From Ctenosaura bakeri (Eukaryota; Chordata; Lepidosauria; Squamata; Iguanidae): 64,000 nucleotides of DNA. A program made the translations under genes and the position numbers. Positions 54,203 to 64,000 of this stretch are shown in pieces. The stretch spans positions 598,754 to 662,753 of the forward strand of contig CAOLHI010000394.1 of NCBI GenBank assembly GCA_948474755.1, written 5' to 3'. Each line of letters opens with the position of its first letter. Within the stretch, counting starts at the first letter, position 1. The notes under the pieces were generated by a model. That model was not told the DNA's origin. It ran no database searches and saw only the letters and a list, made by a program, of their open reading frames with translations.

Positions 54203-57200
54203 CAGATCCAAATTTGTTGGCAAAAATCTAACAGTATTCTTTCTTAAAGAATGTACAGTTGTAGCACAAATTCATTAAAAATGTGATGCATGACAGTAAG
54301 ACTTTGACAACACAAATTTTGAAAGCTTCAATCATTTTTTTAACATTGTGACCTTCCAGGTTCTTACCTCTGTGTAGCCTCTACAGATAAAACCATAATA
54401 TTAGCTATGTGATCTTTCCACAGCTTTCATAATGCAGGAAATGACTAGTCATTTTAGTATTCCATACTTCAGCATTTTCCTTCCCAATTTTTTGTTGATT
54501 TGCAGGCACTGTGCACTTCCCTTTTTTCATGTACTGTGCATTTTTATTGTAATAAAACAAATCTAGTCACCATTAAAAGACATCCTTCTTGGAAAAAAGG
54601 AAAACATCAGAACAGCCTTGTGACAGTCCTCCCATTTGCTTAACATGCAGTTGTTGCCTATTTTAAATCATTGTTGGAGCTACTGGGCTTTGCACAGATA
54701 AAAAGGTTATGCTGAAAAATATTGATTTTGCAAGAGGTAATTTAAAACTTACATATATTTTCTGTGCTATGAAAGAGGGCAAGCCCAAGTCTTTAGAATC
54801 TGAATAGTCACCAACAGGACATTTCCAGAGCACAGCTACTCAGAACAGTGGCTCAGCTTAGAGATCAACAGCATAAGAGGTATTATGCCCCCCCAACAGT
54901 CCCTGTCTCATTTTAAAAGAGGAGATGTTACAGCTACTCTTCAGTTCTGATATACCCCTATCCCAAATAAATAATATAGATATAGATTTTTTTTTTACAG
55001 AGAAACACTTACCTCTGCAAGCACCCTCCTTGCCATGGAAGGACAGAAAGACAGAGGTGGAAATGGTTCTTGTAGATCTGCTCCCTTACTGGTGAGAGAG
55101 AAGGAGATAGGGCATAATGTGGAGTTTGAGTATTGTTTTCAGTGCCTGCTGGAGCCAAGCAACTGTGGAAGAAAGGTCAAAGAAAATCAACAGTACTGGC
55201 AATTTCTTCAATTCTCTCCTTTCACATGCCTTTGCTACAGAAGGCACCTAAAACCACATACAAGCTGTGTATGGTGGCCCTTGCCTCCTTATGTTTCAGG
55301 AATGTGCATGTAGGGCCACTAGAAGAGATGAAAGAACTGCCACTAAATTCCTCTCTTCCTCTTCCCATGGCACAAAGCCCAGCACTCCCCCGATTTGCTT
55401 GGCTTTTTCTCTAGCTTCAAATAAGTTGCACTGAGTTCGACTGAAGCTGTTCCAAAATACATCTGTACAGAATTGCACTCTCAGAAGCCTATGTAACAAT
55501 AACAAAATGTACATTCTGACATTTTGTGAATAACCTATATTTATTCTTTTATATTTATCATTTCCATTAAAATAAATGTCTGGAAACCTAGATCTGTTCC
55601 TATTCCCAACTCAGTTTGACTGACTGCATCAAGAGGCTTTACATAAGTGTTGACTTACCATTCAGCAATTAATTCCATAGTTCTGCTTTATTTGGGATTA
55701 GCCAATGGATTAAAATTGTAATATTATTTGTGCTAGGGGGTTCTCTTGGGTTGAGTTTTGTGAATCACCACAATAACACAGCAAGAGTCAACAATTTAAA
55801 ACAGGCAGCAATTGTCTGTTCAGAGGATAGAAAGACTGAGAGAAACATGTGTTCGCTGCTCCTCCTGAACCACAGCAGAGCAGCTATTATAATATTGTGT
55901 GTGAGAGTAAAGCGACAGACTGTGGTCAAGGAACCTGTAACCTTTTACTAGGAGACAACTCAACAGGGCCACTGGCATTTCATCGCACCAGGTAGAACAG
56001 CAGTAAGTGTACTTCTCAGTACAAAATTAAAGGCTATTGTGGCATTCACAGGCAGTAGAAAAGCCCATTTCATCTGCATTCTTCCCAGTCTGTCTGCTTC
56101 ACTATTCAAGTGTCTAAATGGCAAGCTGAGATGTGCATCAGAGTTCAAAACACTTTGATTACCACAGCTATTGGTTGGAGACATCCCAGGGAGAGTCTAT
56201 GCTATGGAAGCAATATTATGGTCTCCACATCTGGGCCAACAACCTCTCTTATAGTACACAATGACCTATACATTCCTAGTTCACAACCCATCTTTGGCAG
56301 GCCATTTTTCTGCTAGTTTATAATGCAGAAAAATACTGAATGGAAGCTATAATTGTATTAAACAAGAAGCTGGGGGACTTCCTGCTGTCATTCCTTTTAT
56401 TCCTTCTCCACATAAGTATTTCATTATTTAGTTTGTTATTTAAATATTTTTAACACTGCTCACAATTTATGGAAAATGACTCAGCAGATCAACATGGTCA
56501 AATGAAATACAAATGATATTGTAAATATAAAGTTGGAGCTAAATTGTTAGTCCTAGCTGGAGTAGCCCTTCTGAATCAATGGGCGGTAGTTAAGAACTGA
56601 CTTATTGAGTTCCCGCCAATTCAGTGGTCCTACTCTAGTAGGGCAAAATCTATTAAACAAGAATGGTTAACATCCACAGCATGCTGTGATCTTCCAGGGT
56701 TGTCATTCAAGACCTACCAGAAATGCAATTTTTGGCTCTTGGCTGCCAGAAGAAGATGGCTGGTGCTGCCACTGCTCAGTGTGGTGTGGCCTTTCCTTCA
56801 CACTTTGTCGTTTGCACAGGTTTTGGAACCTGTGGCTCAGAAGCAGAGAACAGGAGGAAACTTTACTCTGGTCTGCTCACTGGCTTTATAAGCCAGAGCT
56901 TGAAGCTCCTAGCCTCAGTTCACATCTGGAATTTGGTCCTAGCCACTGCTTTTGTTTCCTCTATATTCTGAATTTCCTTACATCAGTGCTGTTGTACTCA
57001 TTACAACTTTTGGTGGTTTTAGCACAATACTCTATGTAATTCACAGCCAACATGTGTGGTGAGAGTAAGGCATACTATTAAATTTAGAATTTTCCCAGAC
57101 TGGGTAACGAACAGTGAAAACAGGGAGCACATGTTTATTTATAGAACATAACATCTAGAACAAATTATATGATTTTTTAAAAAAGAAATAGCAGTTATTT

Positions 57201-57904
57201 TCTAACCATCACCTCCTTCAGCAGCATTCCTGATTGCCTTTGATTTTGTAGGTGTCTTCACCATTTGTTTCTCTGATACCAAACTACCAAAGGGACAGCA
57301 GAGCAGGAAGCTTAAGAAGTACAGCCTTGGTGCTTTTTTTTTCTTTTTTCCCATAGCAGGAGCAAATGTCAGAGCAGCATTTGTCAGTATTGTAGCTTAG
57401 AAGGAACTAGTCACAAATAATGATTTATCTAATATTCCTTTTCCAACAAGTGACATTATAATAGCAACTTACTGAGATATAACTTCATTCCTTTTGTAAT
57501 ATAACTGCATTTTTAGGTACCTTTATAGTTACAGAGTATGGCCACACTAAAATGTGATGGAGGAATATCACATGGCTCCAAATTTCACCTGTGTTGTAAA
57601 TTGTGTTGTATCCACATTATGATGGCAGCAAAGTAGATGGGATGCAAATGTGTTTGATACCACAGATCTCTGGCTTCTTGCATGTGTATGTGCTGCTTTA
57701 AGCAACTAAAAATAATTATTTGGTTACTTCCAAGAAACAGGAATATAAACAGTTCCTTTTTAAAAAACAAACCAAAAGGGTAGCCATGGTAGTCTGTTTT
57801 TTTGGACCATGGAGCTGCAATTGTAACCATTTTTTCTTTTAAAACGAACAAACAATAGAGATCTTATAGCCCCTGACAGATTATTTGGCATAAGATTTTT
57901 GTGT
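54201..57904. other. Intergenic sequence without recognised gene or element
   Basis: AT-rich unique-looking DNA with only short frames lacking domain signatures. Confidence 0.4.
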
Positions 57905-58125
57905 ATCAGTGCCTAAATAACCTAATGGCAGCAGATCCCACCTGATCTTGGAAGCTAAGCAGGGCGGATCCTGGTTGGTGCTTGGACAGGAGATCACCAA
58001 CTGGAGGCTATATTTCAGAAAAAGGAACCAGCAAAACCAAGTTTGAGTATCCCTTGCATAAGAAATCCCTATGAAATTCATGGGGTCTCCATAAGTTGAC
58101 AGGAAACTTGAAGACACATATTCAT
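57905..58125 (+). mobile_element. 5S-rRNA-derived SINE (5S-Sauria type), near full length
   Basis: The head CACCTGATCTTGGAAGCTAA, then GCAGGGCGGATCCTGGTTGG and TGCTTGGACAGGAGATCACC, follows 5S rRNA through its internal promoter (GATCTCGGAAGCTAAGCAGGG...TACTTGGATGGGAGAC). The tail CCTATGAAATTCATGGGGTC, then CATAAGTTGACAGGAAACTT, belongs to the SINE. Confidence 0.85.
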
Positions 58126-59037
58126 ATGTACACACAGACAGAAAGAGACAGACACAGACACACACATCATTCATTAAATGTAAGGAGCGTAGCCTCAGTT
58201 AGCAGATATTTATATGTTGGGTGGGGTGAGGTTTGGATGTGGGGAAATGGATGTGAAAGAGGTTCCTGCAATGGCTTTCTTTAAAGTGGTCATTGAACAG
58301 TCCTTGAGCAGCAAGACACTCAGCAACGAAAAACAGACTAACCCATGTATGATGAAGAAAACTCTTTGTCAGTGCCAACGGAGCTAGCCTCAGAGAGAAT
58401 TCTGGTCATTGGGATATGACACCTGAGAAATGGAAATGCAGTCCTTACAGAGAAAATTTCTTGAATAGTGGTAACAAGCAAGAGCTGGGTAGTCATATAG
58501 GCAAACCTACATAAATGACATGATTATTTATTTTAATCATATATAAATGAAATGTATTTTGAGTTATAAAAATGTGAAATAAAATGTCCCAGTTCAAGCC
58601 ACAGGAGATAAAACTGAGACTCTTTATGATTTCTCATTCAACTGTTTCATGTTGGAATCTGTCTTGGAAATTCTTTTGTTGAAGGAGGGCCTCCTTCAGG
58701 GCAGAGACAGAGTATTCTGTGAGGCTGAAGTGTTCCTTTACTTTTTTAAAAATACTTCCATTACTGATGTCTGATTTGTGATTTACTCATTTGCATAAAG
58801 ACAAAAGCAGGTAAACAAGAAATGGTTTGCCTCCCCTGCCTGAACCTATGTTTGTCCTATGTGGCATGTAATAAGGCATTACAAAGAATGCTATATATCA
58901 TATTAGAGGATGAGCAGGTGGATGAAATGTTGGGCTTTTTTGGACTAATAAATTTCTCTAAACTCTCCTATGTCAATCTTTTGTCATTTTCTGCTGGTTC
59001 CCTATCCAAAATCTTCCCCCTTTACTTCTTTGCTTTA
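58126..59037. other. Intergenic sequence between two 5S-type SINEs
   Basis: A short CAGA/CA-rich tract follows the first SINE. The rest is AT-rich without recognised features. Confidence 0.4.
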
Positions 59038-59215
59038 AGTCTGATCTTGGAAGCTAAGCAGAATCTAGTACTTAGATAGGGAACCACCAAGAGTTGCCAC
59101 ATGTGCTGTAGACTATATCCAAAGGAATGTACTGGCAGTCCAGCTCTGAGTTTATAGGAAATCCTATAAAATTCATGGGTGCCATAAGCTGATAATGACC
59201 TGAATGCACACATTT
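59038..59215 (+). mobile_element. 5S-rRNA-derived SINE, 5'-truncated
   Basis: It starts at GTCTGATCTTGGAAGCTAAG, continues TAGTACTTAGATAGGGAACC and ends TATAAAATTCATGGGTGCCA plus TAAGCTGATAATGACCTGAA. The order matches the copy at 57.9 kb, with a short internal deletion in the 5S part. Confidence 0.8.
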
Positions 59216-59512
59216 CTGCTCTTACTAAAACAATTGAACTAAGGTGCTAGGATCAGAACTTTCCACACACAGGGCGGATTTTCTCAGCTTTTCCAAGGCT
59301 CTTTTCAGCCAGGTGCTGTACATTTCAGTCCTAGAAAGGGAGGAGGTAGATCAGGAAGAGGTCAGTGGCCCTTCCCCTCATGCCCATATTCCCTTCAGCC
59401 ACACAAGGAACATTTTTCTGTGGAACTGAAAACCCTTCTCTAGCACTACTCCAACTGCAGCCAGTAATGCCAAGGAGTTCTGTTTGCATACTCTGCATAC
59501 TGTTTGCATACC

Positions 59513-59561
<49 letters not shown>

Positions 59562-59568
59562 TGTGTGT
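59513..59568. repeat. Compound (CT)n(GT)n microsatellite
   Basis: About sixteen CT units are followed directly by about twelve GT units. Confidence 0.95.
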
Positions 59569-60757
59569 AAGACAGCCAGCCAGACACAGAGATTTTCAAG
59601 CACAAAGAACTTAGCACTTTAAGGCTTTAGGGTCTCCAAAACAAACAGAACCCACACAGTGAGCACAACCCATGTGATAATCACTCTTGGGAGGACAAAC
59701 ATCATGTTTTGTAATATTTCAAAATGAGATGATGAAAAGGCTGAAACAATCCGGGATGAGGAAAGTGTTGTTTGAACAGAAAAAAACTAAGTAGCAGCAG
59801 CACATCATGTCCCAATGCATCTTCCCTGATATTGGAGACAACATTACTAGGTTCTATGATACTGTTTCCAGAGCAGACAAGCAGGGAGAGTTGGGACCTG
59901 GGTCTCCCATGGAGTCTGGTTCCTGTGTCTGTAATCACTGTCATGAAGTCAGTTGTTGCTGGTCAGTTACTTTTTCAAGTTGGATGACCATCTGTAAGCA
60001 AATAATGATTTTCTGCACTCCTCACCCTCAGCTGGCATGAGATAAGAATTTTTGAAAGTAAACTTCAAGGCTCTGTTGGAAAGATCAGAGGCCATGTCTC
60101 GCCTGGCACACCATTCCTTTGTTAGATAACCTAGAGAAGTTAGATAAGAGATCGGCTCAAGATCATATGTTAAACTGCATGGCTGATCAGGGATATGAAT
60201 CTACATCTCCCCAGCCATCTACCTATTCAGTGATAGGTAGAGAAATCCATGGACGAACACAGCTGCCTGGTACAACAAAGTTGCCTAAATTTGGGGGCTA
60301 TTCTTGGAAGTGAGGCTAAGCAGGCTGTCATTATGAACTCCTGCATTGAAATTTATTATGACACTACTCTACAGTAATGTATGCTGTTCATCCTTTCTTT
60401 TAACTGTCTAGCTCTCTCTCCTAAATTATTTTCTCAACTGATTTCTAAGTCTATCTATCATCCTATCACCCTCCTCTGATGCGAAACATTTTTTCACTCA
60501 TTCTGCTGACCCTCACATACACCATAACCAAGCAGCCTCAAAGACTATTCCAAGGAAAGTACTTTTTGCAGGCAACCAACACTAAAAGGTGCATTTGTCA
60601 GCAAAGATGCTGCATGGTGGTTTGGGTTAGGTAGAATGCAAAGGTCAGTTACAGCTGGGTGGAGACAACACAGTCGGATGCATATATATAGATAATGCAT
60701 CAGAGAGCCCTATAGTCTGTAAAGCTTCAAAAGCCAGGTGGATATGCATTGTGGCAG
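59569..60757. other. Intergenic sequence, nothing recognised
   Basis: No convincing coding or mobile feature. Confidence 0.4.
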
Positions 60758-60985
60758 ATTGCACCAAACTTTTATAATACTTTGATACTACTTCCATTAG
60801 CATGGCCCTGTTTTATGGAGTAGTAGGATTTGTAGTTTGTGGAGATACTACCAGAGAGCTCTCTAGCACACCCCATTAGAGCTCTTCAGCAAAGAAGTCT
60901 CACTAAACTTTAAATCCCAGGATTCAATAAAATTGAGCCATTGTAGTTAAAGTACTATCAAACTGCTATATCTGTGGAGTATACA
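60758..60985. mobile_element. Foldback-type MITE (copy 2)
   Basis: TGATACTACTTCCATTAGCA, then TGGAGTAGTAGGATTTGTAG on the left are mirrored by AAATCCCAGGATTCAATAAA and CATTGTAGTTAAAGTACTAT on the right. It has the same arrangement as the copy at 2495-2725. Confidence 0.55.
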
Positions 60986-61027
60986 CCCAGTGTTTACCCA
61001 TTTATTTCCATGACTCATTAAACAGCA

Positions 61028-61108
61028 GGGTTGGTCCACCAGATGTGTTGCACTACAGCTCCCATTAGTGTTCGCCAGCCAGCTGATGAGGGTGATGGGA
61101 GATGTAGT
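61028..61108. mobile_element. Small foldback MITE
   Basis: CCACCAGATGTGTTGCACTA and CAGCTCCCATTAGTGTTCGC pair approximately with GGTGATGGGAGATGTAGTCA. This is the clearest copy of this family in the window. Confidence 0.6.
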
Positions 61109-64000
61109 CACGCAGTATCTGAATGCTCACATATTTCCCATCCCTGGCATACAGGCTACTCCCCAACAGACACTATCAGTTGCCTAAGAACTGGGGCCCT
61201 GGAGCACAGTGTGGCCATCACACACTTATCTGTGCAATGAACAAATGACTTCCATGAAATGTAGTGACTGCAGATGCTGCCCTGTACTTGTGCACTCAGC
61301 CAGCAACCCAGGTGAGAGTCAGCTACAAGGAAGTGGGAGATAATGGCATTATAAAACCTTGTGGAAATCCTCCTTGTCCATGCCCAGCTCTCTGTGAAGC
61401 ACATAATGACAGGAAATAGATTATGCTTTGGTTTGTTTCTTTAACCAAATGCATTTTTCAAATGGAAGCAACCACCAGACCTACATTAAAGGGCCTTGAT
61501 ATTACAGGATTTAAATATATTGTTTTTTCATTAGTTCCCAAATCACCAGCTATGGCAAATCTCAGGGAAGTAGTTGCAACAGGGATGGGCTGTGTAATGA
61601 GTCAAGGAATAGTTTTCTGCCCCAGGATCCTCTGAGGGCTGTATGGACTCCCAAAAATTCCATGCCAAAACAAAACTTCAGAAGAAAGCACGTGTCTATG
61701 ACTGGTTCTGAAAAACTGGCATTTTTTTTTTGTTAAACAGCACTGGGTGTCTCTGCAACCTATTTTAAGAATGAATGGTTGAACCTGGAGATATGGATGG
61801 TCTGGGGAGTCTGGAGGGACTGAGGGTTGCAAAAAAACAAAAACAAAAACAGTCTTCAAGGGTTTGCCTGCACCCCAGATAGAGTAACCAAAGCAGTCAT
61901 TTTAGGTGCTGTTCCTGAGCCAAGGCAAAAAGAAGAAACCATTTTCAAAGAATTGTGTTGCTTCAGTAGCTATTTAAACACATCTTTATAACAGTTTCCA
62001 AAGTTCCCCCTCTCCCCAGCCCCAATAATCATCAGAATCAGGACATTTGATTTTTAAAAAAGCTGGGATATGAAGAATGCACGTAATGTTGCATTCGGGG
62101 TGTGAGCCAACCAGGCAGGGCTGTTCACAGAAACAGCACTTCCCTATTATTGGGAATGACAAAGAAACAACTGCTGTAATTTGTGGTCATGCACTCTCAG
62201 TCACAGATGATAGTTAGAATCTCCTGCTATTGCTCATGACTTTAGAAGACATGAAACCATTCATTTTAATGCAATTAAGGTAGTGGAACATCTAATGGAG
62301 CTAAACAACTCAAACTCTCTTTAAGGCTATAATCCAATATATACTCCACTTTCCATTTTCCAGTAAAATTCAATATAACATGCAAAGGATTGTGTTGCAT
62401 ATCTTCTTGACTCTTAATAATGCATCCAACTGTCCCAGCTCTCAAGGAGAACCCAAAACCAAAAGTAGTTATATTGATAACAATCCCATTCTAGTAATTT
62501 TCATCTCTACCAGGAGCAGGAATTTTGTAAAGTCAATGGGTTTTATCTGCCCAAGTCATCCTAAAAAGTCATCCTATATTACAACATGATCATTCACAAC
62601 AAATAAATTGCAAACCTCAGGATTCCATAAGATGTTGAAAGTGGAATCATAGCACTATAACAACCTAGTGCCTCACTTTCCTGCAGCCTTAAACTTTTTA
62701 ATTTTCCTCTCCTTCAGTTAGGGTACTCTGATAACTTTAATGCTATGAGGGTGGCTAGAGATCCCTCTTAGAGATTTCTGTATATCTTCTCCATTTATAA
62801 TTCCTAGAATTTTTCTTTTCTTTGGTGGGGGAAACCATGACAGTTACGATGTATTTACTGCCATAGTCATGACAAAGTGGCTTGTAAGGCAGGTTCCCAA
62901 TCCCCTTTTTGGCTCTCAAGCCCCAAACCCTTCCGAGAATATGCAGATTTTTAATGTTTTGGGGAAAATATGCTCAAAATGGCCTCAAATGTCTTCAAAA
63001 TGTGGCAGTTTGCCTTTAACAACACATGATCCATCTCCCCATTCCCCCAAACCATAAAAAACAGCCAAAAATCCAGGGCCTGTAAGTGCTGCAGAATTAC
63101 TCTGGTTGAGTATGAACTGATTAAGTTCCATGAAACTTGAATCCAGCACTACTGTGTCTGAATTGTTGATCATAGATCTCTTGCTAGGAACATCTAAAGT
63201 GACTGACGAGTGAAGGTCTTCTCATGGCAAAATTCTGGTTGGATGTATCTTTTGTGATTAGAAAAGCATTATTAATAATTATTATTTACATTTATAGCTT
63301 GTCTTAAGGCCAAAGTCACATACAAGACAAAGCTGCACGTACAAAACAACTTTGTACTGGTACTCCATGGAAACAGAAAGGCTAAACATTTGATTCAGCA
63401 CAACTGAGCTCTCATTCCATTTTCGTGTGTTCTGTTGTAGGACAAGCAAACAATGACCAATTCAGGATGGAGCAATGAGATAATTTTACAGAGGCAAATG
63501 GAAACAGAAGTTTCTCTGAGGGTTTTTTTTTTAACCCCTACAAGGACAGTTATTTTCTCAAAAACATTATTGCAGTAATTAGAATCATTTTTCTAAGTAA
63601 ATCATATGATGGTTGGAGAAAAACGGTCAAGACAAAGACAACTGATGGTGTAAGGGTTTGCCCATATTATAGCACTAGTTCATCAGCTACTATGAGCATA
63701 AGCAGAAAAGAGCCAGTACTGTAAATGCATACTGCAGAACAGAATAAAAGAGGACGAAGTCTTAAAACTGGGCTTGAGAAAACGCTTATTTCAAATAACA
63801 AATTCCAGAGGAGCAGCTTTGTTGTGGCATAATCCTAACTGGGTAAAAGTACAATCCTAACAGTGCTAACTGTAGAAGTTAGAATAAGGCATAAGTGCCC
63901 TTCCGCCTGCAGAATCCTCTTCTGCCAGTTAATCCCACAAATCTCCCAACAGAGGAACTGACTGGCAAACTGCTTTGCTGGCTACCATCTACCAGCAGAA
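61109..64000. other. Intergenic sequence to the window end
   Basis: A decayed piece of the palindromic MITE family lies at about 62605-62670 (GCAAACCTCAGGATTCCATA ... GATGTTGAAAGTGGAATCAT). I see no host gene. Confidence 0.4.

Noticed and set aside
57921..58000. 5S ribosomal RNA gene
   Set aside because: Only the internal part resembles 5S rRNA, it is mutated, and it is followed by a SINE tail shared with two other copies.

Overview
The window is vertebrate nuclear DNA, most likely from a lizard or other squamate reptile. One multi-exon gene with GT-AG introns sits in a sea of interspersed repeats. The repeat mix points to squamates: a Sauria-type tRNA SINE, three SINEs built on a 5S rRNA head (5S-Sauria type), CR1- and L2-like LINE 3' ends, several hAT- and mariner/Tigger-like non-autonomous DNA transposons, and a DIRS-type tyrosine-recombinase retrotransposon. 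I see no bacterial, organellar or intact viral genes, and no CRISPR array.

The gene is on the + strand at about 3.28-24.80 kb. Eight coding exons join in phase into a 351-residue V-type proton ATPase subunit d (AC39 family). The sequence is closest to subunit d2 (ATP6V0D2), but with several residues I associate with d1. The seven introns (about 1.2-4.6 kb) hold repeats, including an L2 fragment split by a younger MITE in intron 3, an LTR-like repeat and a three-part trinucleotide microsatellite in intron 5, and a hAT MITE with 8-bp target duplications in intron 6.

From 24.8 kb to the end I find no host coding exon. This flank is layered repeats: a Sauria SINE (27.6 kb), L2 and CR1 tails (29 and 32 kb), an 873-bp hAT-like element whose ends carry arrays of GACTTGAGTC-like motifs (30.3-31.2 kb), a Tigger-like MITE with another transposon nested inside it (35.9-36.8 kb), a second LTR-like repeat (39.0-39.8 kb), a very GC/CpG-rich 925-bp block with about three tandem units of 103-120 bp (40.55-41.48 kb), and a decayed DIRS-like element (44.0-46.72 kb). 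The DIRS-like element retains reverse transcriptase/RNase H remnants, a tyrosine recombinase and an SGNH-hydrolase-like domain. Beyond 47 kb there are more SINEs, MITEs, a CR1 tail and microsatellites.

All identifications come from reading the sequence and from remembered family features. No alignment or database search was run. Repeat boundaries are exact only where target-site duplications are quoted.
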